Positions 1 through 6,133 of a stretch of 9,035 bases of DNA are shown piece by piece. A program made the translations under genes and the position numbers. The number at the start of each line of letters is the position of its first letter. Within the stretch, counting starts at the first letter, position 1. Under the pieces are notes generated by a model. The model saw only the letters and a list, made by a program, of their open reading frames with translations, was not told where the DNA came from and made no database searches. Source of the stretch: Fusobacteriales bacterium (lineage in GTDB: Bacteria; Fusobacteriota; Fusobacteriia; Fusobacteriales; Leptotrichiaceae); the NCBI GenBank assembly GCA_031285605.1, contig JAITVW010000121.1:1-9035 (forward strand), given 5' to 3'.

Positions 1-130
1 AATTAATAATCTCTTTTTTATTGCGTCAGCAGTATAAAAAAATATCCGGTTTTTGAAATTACTAAAAACTCCGTACAAAAAAATAAAAATACCGGTAAAA
101 GTATTTTTCTCTCAGATTCCACCTCGGATT

Positions 131-162
131 AAAAAAAGATTTCAGCCGAATCTGAAATCTTT
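131..162 (-). terminator. Intrinsic terminator of the ferredoxin gene
   Basis: A perfect 11-bp inverted repeat (arms 135-145 and 152-162, 6-base loop) lies 9 bases past the ferredoxin stop codon. Read on the minus strand, the stem ends in a run of seven T (complement of 131-137). This is the standard form of a Rho-independent terminator and implies that ferredoxin is a single-gene transcript. Confidence 0.85.
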
Positions 163-171
163 ACTTATTTA

Positions 172-345
172 TTATTCACCTGATATTGCTTCTACCGGAC
201 ATACCCCTTCGCACGCACCGCAGTCAATACAAGTTCCTCCGTCTATTGCATATTTTCCGTCTGCTTCAGCTATTGCCTCTACCGGACATACTCCTTCACA
301 TGCTCCGCAAGCTATACAAGTTTCTTTGTTTATTGAATAAGCCAT
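172..345 (-). CDS. 2[4Fe-4S] ferredoxin (clostridial type)
   Basis: A 57-residue cytoplasmic electron carrier. Two CxxCxxCxxxCP motifs are visible: C10, C13, C16, C20-P and C39, C42, C45, C49-P. Each cluster is normally held by the first three cysteines of one motif and the last of the other. The two halves are near copies: CIACGACEGVCPVEAI and CIDCGACEGVCPVEAI differ at one residue, as expected for this family, which arose by internal duplication. Length matches the usual 55-60 residues. The start is set by AGGAGG (minus strand, 353-358) seven bases before the ATG; no other start is plausible. It has its own promoter and terminator, so it is probably monocistronic. In anaerobes such ferredoxins serve pyruvate:ferredoxin oxidoreductase, hydrogenase or Rnf; the context does not show which partner applies here. 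The longer plus-strand open frames over this region are antisense shadows. Confidence 0.95.
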   Translation of the reverse strand: MAYSINKETCIACGACEGVCPVEAIAEADGKYAIDGGTCIDCGACEGVCPVEAISGE

Positions 346-376
346 ATTGTTTCCTCCTAAATATATTTGAATTTAT

Positions 377-421
377 TTTATATCACAACATTAAAGTATC
401 ATTTTTTTTTTCTTCTGTCAA
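377..421 (-). promoter_or_regulatory. Promoter region of the ferredoxin gene
   Basis: On the minus strand a perfect TTGACA (416-421) is followed after 17 bases by TACTTT (393-398), a weak -10. A second candidate -10, TATAAA preceded by TG and one base (377-382), lies closer to the gene and has the extended -10 form. Either could serve, and I cannot choose between them. The start codon is at 345. Confidence 0.5.
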
Positions 422-470
422 TGAAAAATATTCGTTTGAAAGTCTTAATTTATAATGCTTAGAGGATATT

Positions 471-491
471 TTAGTTTGATAATAAAACTAA
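471..491 (-). terminator. Possible weak terminator hairpin after the isochorismatase gene
   Basis: TTAGTTT (471-477) and AAACTAA (485-491) form a 7-bp AT-rich stem with a 7-base loop, 17 bases past the stop codon at 509. There is no good T run on the minus strand, so termination here is uncertain. No better hairpin is visible between this gene and ferredoxin. Confidence 0.3.
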
Positions 492-508
492 TTTATGACT
501 TTTTCATA

Positions 509-1054
509 TTAATTTCTCAAATACTCTGTACAGCTTAAAATATCTGCATAATAGTATCCTAATGCTGTCATAAAGGAACTCTGAATATCTTCTGCCGTAA
601 CAATATTTCCCTCAAAGATAAAATCTCTTGTTGCACAGGTATCTTTTATTACTGCACATTTATATCCGAGATCTCTGGCAGCTCTGACGGTGGAATCTAT
701 ACACATATGTGTCATCATCCCTGTTATAACCAGATTTTCTATATCCTTTTCTTTTAGATACTCATCCAGTTCTGTACAAAAAAAACTGTTTGGATAGTTT
801 TTTACCACTATTTTTTCAGAAGTTAACGGAGTTATTGCTTCATGTATCTCAGCCCCGTAAGTATCTTTCAGAAAAAATCCCGCTTCCTCTCTTATTGCGA
901 TATGTTGTATAAAGATAATCTCCTTTTTTTCATTTCGGAATTCTGTAAGTAGTTCTTTTATGTTTTCTAAAGCTTTCAGCGGATTTTTCAGCTCCATTTT
1001 TCCGCCTTCAAAGTAATCATTCTGTACATCAATTATTATTAGTGCTTCTTTCAT
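509..1054 (-). CDS. Isochorismatase-family cysteine hydrolase
   Basis: A 181-residue cytoplasmic hydrolase of the isochorismatase/nicotinamidase superfamily. The catalytic triad can be read: Asp9 in IIIDVQNDY, Lys85 in VVKNYPNSF, and nucleophile Cys118 in TGMMTHMCIDSTVRAARDLG, which also carries the family's cis-peptide region. Length is typical. The frame is open upstream to a TTG at 1084, but GGGAG nine bases before the ATG at 1054 supports the shorter form; the longer one would overlap the preceding gene's stop. It starts 19 bases after the HxlR-PNPOx gene, so the two are almost certainly co-transcribed. The superfamily includes nicotinamidases, isochorismatases, N-carbamoylsarcosine amidases and ureido hydrolases. 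I see no metal-binding DxH motif of the nicotinamidase kind in the expected region, so the substrate is left open. Confidence 0.9.
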   Translation of the reverse strand: MKEALIIIDVQNDYFEGGKMELKNPLKALENIKELLTEFRNEKKEIIFIQHIAIREEAGFFLKDTYGAEIHEAITPLTSEKIVVKNYPNSFFCTELDEYLKEKDIENLVITGMMTHMCIDSTVRAARDLGYKCAVIKDTCATRDFIFEGNIVTAEDIQSSFMTALGYYYADILSCTEYLRN

Positions 1055-1073
1055 AATTTTCTCCCGGTATTCC

Positions 1074-1817
1074 CTAAATTTCAAAACTCACAGATGAAAA
1101 ATTTTCATAAAATCTTCCGGATTTTGCAGTAAAATGTAAAACACAGTAATCTTCATCATCTACTCCTTTTTTATAATAAAGAGTGTCTCCATCCCGCCAT
1201 ATACGCTTTTTCGTGTCACTATCCGTAAGTACTTCCATATTTCCTTCAAGCAGAACTCCGATAAATAATCTTTCATTATAGAAATACACGCTGGCTCCGG
1301 AATTTTCCCTGTACTGCCTTACCCGCATTGAAGAAGTATTCGTAGTAAAAAACATTTCCTTCAAACCGTTTATTTCCCGCGGTGCAAGCATTGCTTTTAT
1401 ATTAGGAAATCCGTCGCTGCTTACTGATCCTATAATTGACATACTGCTTTTTTTTATCAGTTCCAGAGATTTTAGTTTTATTTCTTCTTTCATACTGCTG
1501 CCTCCTTGTTTTATAAATTCTTTTCCAAATTCCTGCAGGGCCTCCAGTGTGGGAAGTAATTTCTTTCCTAATTCCGTGAGATAATAATCTGTTCTTAAAG
1601 GATATGTATTATAATCCTTCTTAGCGATTATACCTGCATCTATCAGCTCATTCAGATGCTGTATCAGCATTTTTTCATTTATATTTTTTATCTTTCTTAA
1701 ATCTTTGAGCCTTTTTGTCCCGCTGTTCAGTTCCCACAAAATTATCGTCTTCCATTTGGCAGATATCAAATCTGTTGCCAATTCCAGAGGACATGTGAAC
1801 TCTTCTCTGAGTTTCAT
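1074..1817 (-). CDS. HxlR-family regulator fused to a PNPOx-like flavin-binding domain
   Basis: A 247-residue two-domain protein. Residues 5-105 form an HxlR winged-helix domain: CPLELATDLISAKWKTIIL, then the recognition-helix region (KNINEKMLIQHLNELIDAGI) and the wing. Cys9 sits where the conserved, sometimes redox-sensing cysteine of HxlR proteins lies. Residues 109-247 form a pyridoxamine 5'-phosphate oxidase-like split barrel of the general-stress type (SSDGFPNIKAML, FFTTNTSSMRVRQYRE, DYCVLHFTAKSGRFYENF), probably binding FMN or F420-like cofactors. The two families are usually separate proteins of about 110 and 140 residues, the sizes seen here. The join (QGGSS) is encoded by a strong ribosome binding site for an internal ATG at 1493, described separately. 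The start at 1817 has AGGTGA five bases upstream. Isochorismatase follows in the same operon. Inferred role: a flavin- or oxidant-responsive regulator. Confidence 0.85.
   Translation of the reverse strand: MKLREEFTCPLELATDLISAKWKTIILWELNSGTKRLKDLRKIKNINEKMLIQHLNELIDAGIIAKKDYNTYPLRTDYYLTELGKKLLPTLEALQEFGKEFIKQGGSSMKEEIKLKSLELIKKSSMSIIGSVSSDGFPNIKAMLAPREINGLKEMFFTTNTSSMRVRQYRENSGASVYFYNERLFIGVLLEGNMEVLTDSDTKKRIWRDGDTLYYKKGVDDEDYCVLHFTAKSGRFYENFSSVSFEI
1491..1507 (-). promoter_or_regulatory. Internal Shine-Dalgarno and ATG for the PNPOx domain inside the fused gene
   Basis: On the minus strand AAGGAGG (complement of 1501-1507) stands seven bases before an in-frame ATG (1491-1493), codon 109 of the fused gene. 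The PNPOx domain begins exactly there, so a separate protein of 139 residues could be made from the same message. The same bases encode the Gly-Gly-Ser-Ser linker. Sequence alone cannot say whether both products are made. Confidence 0.65.
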
Positions 1818-1851
1818 ATTTCACCTGCCTGTGTTTCGATATTTGTATTTT

Positions 1852-1857
1852 ATTATA
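1852..1857 (-). promoter_or_regulatory. -10 element upstream of the HxlR-PNPOx operon
   Basis: A perfect TATAAT on the minus strand, 34 bases before the start codon at 1817. At 17-18 bases spacing the -35 position reads GGTTAT or GGGTTA, which is poor, so an activator or weak basal expression is possible. An imperfect inverted repeat (TAGTGT/ATACTA, about 1892-1910) lies just upstream and overlaps the end of the next gene; it could be an operator but the match is weak. Confidence 0.45.
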
Positions 1858-1899
1858 TAAACATAAAAAGAGCAATAACCCACTTTTTTGTTAGTATAA

Positions 1900-3003
1900 T
1901 CACGACACTATCCAGCTTATGCCGACAATTTTTCTTATTTCAGATCCTGCTTTAAAATCTTTATAAGACAGCTCTGAAAATTCCTTTCCGATTTCAAGTT
2001 TCTCAAGTATTATCCAAAATAAATCATAATCATAAATAATTATATCAATATATGATTTATACAATCCTGTAGCTGCACCGAAAATCTCGAATATATCTCC
2101 ATATTCCGGCAATTCTGCAAGTATATTCTCCAATTTATCCCTTAATGGTATTTTTTCTTCATTTGGAACTTCACTGTTATCATAAAAAAGCATGCCGTAA
2201 ATACAGCCCTGTCCGCTCATAAAGTTATATTCATTATTTTCTTCTGCATATTCTTCCACGACTGCCATATTTGAACTAAAACCTATTACTATGTCATTTC
2301 TTACTGCTTTCAGATCCTTTATATTTTCTATATCACATCTGTAAGTACTATATCTGTCGAGTATTTTAGGATTCTTTATCCATGAGTTCTCTTCTGATAT
2401 TTTATCCATTTTTATGCTGAATTCACGTAATGTGAGTGTTTCTTCAGGACTTGACTCTATATCCTCTGTTTTTATCATTCCCAGATAAGACTCTACTATC
2501 CCCTCACCCAAAAGTGCATCCATAATATTATAAATAACGTTATACATCTCATTTTCCTCAAAAACCTTTTTTTGTCTGAAAAATTTTGGACAAAGAACCA
2601 GAATATCTACTCTTTTTCTTTCAGCATCAATATTTTTTATCAAAACACTGAAATCTTCCTCATAAAAATTTTCATCATTTATCAGAAGACGCATATTCTT
2701 TATATCCATTGCCGGTTTCATATCATAAAAATTCCATTTTTTCTTTAATTCTACAGGCATTTTTCTCTTAAAATAATCAGCAGTAAAATATCTGCTCTTC
2801 AGACCTGCAGGATTAAAAACCAGCTCATATTTATTCTCTGTAGATGATTTCCCCATCATAAACGGCATATCTATTTCAAACATGCTGTCAATATCCGAAA
2901 ATCTTTCCATTATTTTATTTTCATCCATTAAGCTTCTTATTTCACTTTCTTTTTCAGAAAAAAGTTTCCAAAAATCTTCAGTTCTTTCCTTCAGACTCTT
3001 CAT
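1900..3003 (-). CDS. Uncharacterised 367-residue acidic cytoplasmic protein
   Basis: I do not recognise a named family. No signal peptide or membrane segment is visible. The N-terminal helix (TEDFWKLFSEKESEIRSL, residues 8-24) leads into a first mixed alpha/beta region (about 55-180: YELVFNPAGLKSRYFTADYF, RVDILVLCPKFF). Residues 210-332 look like a second domain (YRCDIENIKD, NDIVIGFSSNMAVVEEYAEE, GCIYGMLFYDN, YIDIIIYDYDLFWIILEKL). The FW..F start followed by a LVFNPAGLKS-like strand loosely recalls uncharacterised firmicute proteins sometimes found near toxin-immunity clusters, but that is memory-based and weak. The start at 3003 is chosen because AGGTGA lies five bases upstream. The frame stays open to 3063, but that longer version would run through the promoter TATAAT (3031-3036). 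It seems to be a single gene, transcribed alone. Confidence 0.75.
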   Translation of the reverse strand: MKSLKERTEDFWKLFSEKESEIRSLMDENKIMERFSDIDSMFEIDMPFMMGKSSTENKYELVFNPAGLKSRYFTADYFKRKMPVELKKKWNFYDMKPAMDIKNMRLLINDENFYEEDFSVLIKNIDAERKRVDILVLCPKFFRQKKVFEENEMYNVIYNIMDALLGEGIVESYLGMIKTEDIESSPEETLTLREFSIKMDKISEENSWIKNPKILDRYSTYRCDIENIKDLKAVRNDIVIGFSSNMAVVEEYAEENNEYNFMSGQGCIYGMLFYDNSEVPNEEKIPLRDKLENILAELPEYGDIFEIFGAATGLYKSYIDIIIYDYDLFWIILEKLEIGKEFSELSYKDFKAGSEIRKIVGISWIVS

Positions 3004-3030
3004 TTGCTCACCTCTCATTTCATTTATCAG

Positions 3031-3039
3031 ATTATACCA
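3031..3039 (-). promoter_or_regulatory. Extended -10 promoter of the 367-residue protein gene
   Basis: TGGTATAAT on the minus strand is a perfect extended -10 (TGnTATAAT), with TATAAT ending 27 bases before the start codon. No good -35 lies 16-18 bases upstream, which is usual for extended -10 promoters. Confidence 0.65.
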
Positions 3040-3106
3040 TAAAATTTCTAATTTAAATTCCAAAATAAAACTTTAATTGTAAAAGTAAAAATACTACCGA
3101 ATACAT

Positions 3107-3131
3107 AAAAAAAGACCCATATCAGGTCTTT
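3107..3131 (-). terminator. Intrinsic terminator in the 3004-3428 gap
   Basis: AAAGACC (3111-3117) and GGTCTTT (3125-3131) form a perfect 7-bp stem with a 7-base loop. On the minus strand it ends in seven T (complement of 3107-3113). It is a second minus-strand terminator in this gap. It may back up the one at 3384 or be left from a lost gene ending near 3214. There is no T run on the plus strand. Confidence 0.65.
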
Positions 3132-3143
3132 CAAAGGAGTTTT

Positions 3144-3200
3144 ATGAAGAAAAAATTATTATTTCTTTATCATACATTCAGTATAATGTATTTCACTTAG
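3144..3200 (+). CDS. Possible 18-codon small ORF with a good ribosome binding site
   Basis: AAAGGAG (3133-3139) stands four bases before an ATG that opens MKKKLLFLYHTFSIMYFT and a TAG stop. The peptide has a basic start and a hydrophobic body, like the beginning of a signal peptide or a tiny membrane peptide. I see no clear plus-strand promoter upstream, and a hairpin (3111-3131) sits just before the ribosome binding site. It could be a decayed gene start or chance; I do not assign a function. Confidence 0.25.
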   Translation: MKKKLLFLYHTFSIMYFT

Positions 3201-3213
3201 TCATAACTTTTTT

Positions 3214-3312
3214 TTATCTTAGCTCTTCATTTGTTCGTACAATATTATCCGGTATCTTGTTTTTCTTGTTCAAAATTGATAAAACTTCAATTGAATTAGT
3301 TTTTTGAATATA
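3214..3312 (-). pseudogene. Possible C-terminal remnant of a lost gene
   Basis: The minus strand is open for 32 codons and ends in TAA. The end (SILNKKNKIPDNIVRTNEEL) reads like a genuine protein tail, with varied residues and few AT-driven repeats. No ATG, GTG or ribosome binding site starts it, and an in-frame stop precedes it at once. It lies between two minus-strand terminators (3384 and 3107), as the tail of a deleted gene would. I cannot name the family, and a chance open stretch of this length is possible. Confidence 0.25.
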
Positions 3313-3383
3313 TTAAATTTTTTGTTCCCGTAAAAGATATTCTTTATTACTTTTATTTTATAATATCAATACTTTCATTTTTC

Positions 3384-3416
3384 AAAAAAATGAACATACT
3401 TAAATATGCTCATTTT
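3384..3416 (-). terminator. Intrinsic terminator of the ABC importer operon
   Basis: Arms 3387-3398 and 3405-3416 form a 12-bp stem with one G-U pair and a 6-base loop. On the minus strand it ends in seven T (3384-3390). It begins 12 bases past the ATPase stop codon and closes the operon. Confidence 0.85.
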
Positions 3417-3428
3417 ATATATTCCGTT

Positions 3429-4214
3429 TTATCTTAATTTTTTTAACTCATTCAAACTTATATCATTATCTTTTAAATACACAAATTTTAGTTTCTCACT
3501 TAAAAATTCATTTACAAATTTTGTATTTTCATTTTGGTAATATTCTTCCTTTGTTCCCATCTGTTCTATTTTTCCGTTATGCATAATAATAATTCTGCTT
3601 CCCAGCGTAAAAGCCTCTTCTATGTCATGAGTAACCAATATAATTGTAAGTCCAAGCTCTTTTTGAAGCTTTTTTACCTGTTCCTGAAGCTTTTTTCTGT
3701 TTATCTCATCCAAAGCCCCAAAAGGCTCATCCATAAGTATTATTTCCGGACCGGATGCAAGAGCTCTTGCTATTCCTATTCTTTGCTGTTCACCGCCGCT
3801 CAGCTCACGGGGATACTTTTTCAGATAATCAAGCGGCAGATTCAGAACCTCAAGAAGTTCCTCCGCTTTTTTTCTTTTTTCCTCAGAAGATTTATTTTGA
3901 AGCGTAAGAACATAGCTGATGTTCTCCTCGGCATTCAAATGAGGAAAAAGTCCTATACTCTGTACCACATAGCCTATCCTTCTTCTAAGCTCTGTTTTAT
4001 CCCATGCTTCTATTTTTTTATCCAGTATTTTCAAACTTCCTGAAGTTTTTTCCTCAAGACAGTTCACCATTTTCAGAAGAGTTGTTTTTCCGTTTCCGCT
4101 TGTCCCCAGAATAGTTATAAACTCGCCGCTCTCTATTTTAAGATCAATATTTTTTATCACAGGTTTGCCTTTTTCATATGACTTGCTGACATTTTCAAAT
4201 TCTATTACTGTCAT
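3429..4214 (-). CDS. ABC transporter ATPase, osmoprotectant/choline (OpuCA/OpuBA-like) type
   Basis: A 261-residue ATP-binding subunit that powers the importer encoded just upstream. Motifs in order: Walker [10 protein letters not shown] (residues 37-45), Q-loop Gln85 in [10 protein letters not shown], signature LSGGEQQR (138-145), Walker B IILMDEP (158-164), D-loop ALDE, and switch His196 in LVTHD. The [10 protein letters not shown] and EEAF features are typical of the quaternary-amine uptake group. It ends after a short tail and lacks the paired CBS domains that OpuCA and OpuAA carry, so ionic-strength sensing by CBS is not expected. Its ATG overlaps the TGA of the permease gene (ATGA), which implies coupled translation; AAAGGGG lies eight bases upstream, inside the permease gene. 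The substrate follows that of the partner. Confidence 0.93.
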   Translation of the reverse strand: MTVIEFENVSKSYEKGKPVIKNIDLKIESGEFITILGTSGNGKTTLLKMVNCLEEKTSGSLKILDKKIEAWDKTELRRRIGYVVQSIGLFPHLNAEENISYVLTLQNKSSEEKRKKAEELLEVLNLPLDYLKKYPRELSGGEQQRIGIARALASGPEIILMDEPFGALDEINRKKLQEQVKKLQKELGLTIILVTHDIEEAFTLGSRIIIMHNGKIEQMGTKEEYYQNENTKFVNEFLSEKLKFVYLKDNDISLNELKKLR

Positions 4215-5806
4215 TTTAACAGCCCCTTTTCTTCAAGAAATTTTCTTGCCACATCCTGAGGATTTTTATTCTCTATTTCTACCTGATAATTCAGATTTGT
4301 CATAGTTTCATCATCTAACATTCCATTTAGCTTTTCCATCAAAGGTTTTATTTCGGGATATTTATCCAATGTTTCCTTTTTTATTACAAATCCTGCATTA
4401 TATGAAGGAAAATAATCTTTATCATCCTGTAATGTCACGAGATCATATTTTTTTATCAGACTGTCTGTAGAAACTGAATTTATCACATCTACTTCTTTTC
4501 CCTCCACAGCTTTATACTTCAGGTTTATATCCAGCTCAACCAGTTTTTTAAAATCAAATCCGTATGCCTTTTTCAAACCGGGATATCCGTCTTCTCTTTC
4601 AAAAAAATCAAATTCCGCGCCAAATCTGTATTGCCTGCTTGCTTTTGCCAGATCTGAAAAAGTTTTTATGTTATTTTTCTCGGCTTCTTCTCTTTTTATA
4701 GAAAGCATAAATGTATTATTAAATCCCAAAAGACCAAGCCATTCAAAATTAAACTTATCTTCGTATTCCTTTTTCAGCTGTACATACATTTCGTCCTTTG
4801 GAAGAGCCTTTTCATGTTTCAGTACGAACAGCCAGGAAGTTCCTGTATATTCAGGGTACATATCCACTTTTCCCTTTATCATTGCAGGGTGAATATTTGA
4901 TGTTCCGCCGCCTATACTGAATTTTTTCTCTACATGTATTTTAGTATTTTTTTCTATAAGCAGGCTTGCCATCTCACCGAGTATAAGCTGTTCTGCACTT
5001 GGCTTTGTCGCTATAGTTATTACTTTACCGTCTGCTCCTCCCGATTTCGGATCATAAACTTTTGCAGATACTGTAAAAAACAATATTGCCGCCGTTGCTG
5101 TTCCCAGTATCAATACAGTTTTTTTTATCTGTCCCGCCTTTGGTTCACTATATCCGTTTATTTTTCTGAATGCTTTTTTCTCCGCTATGTTCAAAAAATA
5201 ATCCATAACAATTGCCAGTATTGCTATAAGCAAACTTCCAATTACTATCAAAACCGAATTATTAGTATTGATCCCGCGGTATATTGCCTGTCCCAAACCG
5301 CCGGCACCGATAAATGATGCTATCCCTGCAAGTGAAATTGTCATAATAACCACTGTTCTGATACCTGAAATAATAATAGGCAGTGCAAGGGGAAGATAAA
5401 CATTTTTAAAAGTCTGGAATTCAGTGGCTCCCATTCCTTCTGAAACTTCTATTATTTTTTTATCTATACTTTCCAGTCCTGTATAAGTATTTCTTATTAC
5501 CGGAAGCAGACCATATATTATAAGTGTGACAGATGCATTCCAAAAGCCTATTCCCACAAGAGGTATAAGCAGCCCCAACACTGCAATTGACGGTATTGTA
5601 TAAATTCCATTTGTAATTCCCAGTATCAGACTGCGGATTTTTTTATTATAAAAAATATATATTCCTGTTGCAATTCCTAAAATTACAGCAACAACTACTG
5701 AAAATACCGATATTTTCAAATGCTGTATAAGTAAATTTATATAATAGGGTTCGTTTTCTGTGATTTCCTTAAAAATATTTAATATATATCCCTTAAGTCC
5801 TCCCAT
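4211..5806 (-). CDS. Fused ABC permease and substrate-binding protein (OpuB/OpuC/EgtU-like)
   Basis: A 531-residue membrane protein that joins channel and receptor of a quaternary-amine-type importer. Residues 20-210 are the permease, with about five or six membrane segments and the ATPase-contact loop [20 protein letters not shown] (120-139). A further hydrophobic segment (230-247) anchors the binding domain outside the cell. Residues 261-531 are the ProX/OpuC-type binding domain: [27 protein letters not shown] (316-325), [17 protein letters not shown] and [13 protein letters not shown]. Tyr317, Tyr320 and other aromatics could form the usual cage for a trimethylammonium group. Candidate solutes are glycine betaine, choline, carnitine or ergothioneine; the fused architecture is shared with the ergothioneine importer EgtU, so I do not choose. 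The start at 5806 has AGAGGGG eight bases upstream. It leads the operon under a consensus promoter. Confidence 0.92.
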   Translation of the reverse strand: MGGLKGYILNIFKEITENEPYYINLLIQHLKISVFSVVVAVILGIATGIYIFYNKKIRSLILGITNGIYTIPSIAVLGLLIPLVGIGFWNASVTLIIYGLLPVIRNTYTGLESIDKKIIEVSEGMGATEFQTFKNVYLPLALPIIISGIRTVVIMTISLAGIASFIGAGGLGQAIYRGINTNNSVLIVIGSLLIAILAIVMDYFLNIAEKKAFRKINGYSEPKAGQIKKTVLILGTATAAILFFTVSAKVYDPKSGGADGKVITIATKPSAEQLILGEMASLLIEKNTKIHVEKKFSIGGGTSNIHPAMIKGKVDMYPEYTGTSWLFVLKHEKALPKDEMYVQLKKEYEDKFNFEWLGLLGFNNTFMLSIKREEAEKNNIKTFSDLAKASRQYRFGAEFDFFEREDGYPGLKKAYGFDFKKLVELDINLKYKAVEGKEVDVINSVSTDSLIKKYDLVTLQDDKDYFPSYNAGFVIKKETLDKYPEIKPLMEKLNGMLDDETMTNLNYQVEIENKNPQDVARKFLEEKGLLK

Positions 5807-5838
5807 ATATAACCCCTCTTTCTTTAAAGTTTTTATTA

Positions 5839-5867
5839 ATTATAATTTACCATACAAATTTTGTCAA
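5839..5867 (-). promoter_or_regulatory. Consensus promoter of the ABC importer operon
   Basis: On the minus strand TTGACA (5862-5867) and TATAAT (5839-5844) are both perfect and separated by exactly 17 bases. The start codon is 32 bases past the -10. Such a promoter should be strong unless a repressor blocks it; no clear operator repeat overlaps it. Confidence 0.9.
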
Positions 5868-6046
5868 GTTTATCTTTTAAAATTTAACATTACTTTATTC
5901 TATAAAAAATATTTTTGTTTTCTATTTTCCATTAATTATAAATAAATTACATATGGAATAAACAATTATTTATACAAACTATATTATTAAATTATTTATA
6001 TAAACATTTATTTTTACCTACAAATATAAAGCTTATATAAAAAATT
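5868..6046. other. AT-rich divergent spacer without genes
   Basis: Between the importer promoter and the DUF5996 promoter region the sequence is extremely AT-rich. Short related runs recur, for example ATTTATA followed by CAAAC or AAACA near 5967-6006. No open frame has a usable start and ribosome binding site, and I see no RNA gene. It probably works as flexible or bent DNA upstream of two divergent promoters. Confidence 0.5.
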
Positions 6047-6071
6047 ACTTATTTTTAATGATAAAATAAGT
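6047..6071. promoter_or_regulatory. Perfect inverted repeat upstream of the DUF5996 gene, possible operator
   Basis: ACTTATTTT (6047-6055) and AAAATAAGT (6063-6071) form a perfect 9-bp inverted repeat around a 7-base centre. It ends at the position where the -35 of the DUF5996 promoter would lie. The place suits a regulator binding site, but such AT-only repeats also arise by chance in this sequence. Confidence 0.35.
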
Positions 6072-6093
6072 TATATGTTTTATCTTTTTTTAA

Positions 6094-6130
6094 TATAATA
6101 AAAGTATAAATACATTAATATATAGGAGGT
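6094..6130 (+). promoter_or_regulatory. -10 element and ribosome binding site of the DUF5996 gene
   Basis: TATAAT (6094-6099) lies 34 bases before the start codon. The -35 position at 17 bases spacing reads TTATAT, which is weak. AGGAGGT (6124-6130), a full Shine-Dalgarno, stands three bases before the ATG at 6134 and fixes the start, though the spacing is short. Confidence 0.6.
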
Positions 6131-6133
6131 CAA

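Noticed and set aside
18..122. A 34-codon hydrophobic minus-strand frame starting at GTG after the ferredoxin terminator
   Set aside because: No ribosome binding site or promoter, and T-rich DNA makes hydrophobic frames common by chance. An 18-codon plus-strand tail (3-56) in the same place is equally possible and equally unsupported.
53..455. Two overlapping plus-strand open frames with internal repeats of the type IASTGHTPSHAPQ
   Set aside because: They are antisense to the ferredoxin gene. The repeats are simply the reverse reading of the two duplicated cysteine motifs, and neither frame has a proper start signal.
1074..1084. A TTG start at 1084 that would lengthen the isochorismatase gene by ten residues
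   Set aside because: It overlaps the preceding gene's end and lacks the GGGAG-ATG spacing seen at 1054. The family sequence begins at the later start.
1675..1875. A 66-codon minus-strand frame over the start of the HxlR gene
   Set aside because: It is out of frame with the clearly homologous HxlR domain and has no family likeness.
1865..1895. A possible terminator for the 367-residue gene (AAAAAG...CTTTTT)
   Set aside because: The stem is only six AT-rich pairs with a 12-base loop, too weak to call.
3534..4043. A 169-codon plus-strand frame opposite the ATPase gene
   Set aside because: It mirrors the well-supported ABC ATPase. Its cysteine, phenylalanine and tyrosine bias is typical of antisense reading of lysine- and glutamate-rich genes.
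4934..5317. A 127-codon plus-strand frame opposite the permease, rich in Cys and Tyr
   Set aside because: It is antisense to membrane segments of a clear permease, with no ribosome binding site.
5940..6010. Recurring short AT-rich runs that might be an iteron array or CRISPR-like repeat
   Set aside because: The units are not of equal length or spacing, and no unique spacers separate them. Low-complexity AT sequence explains them.
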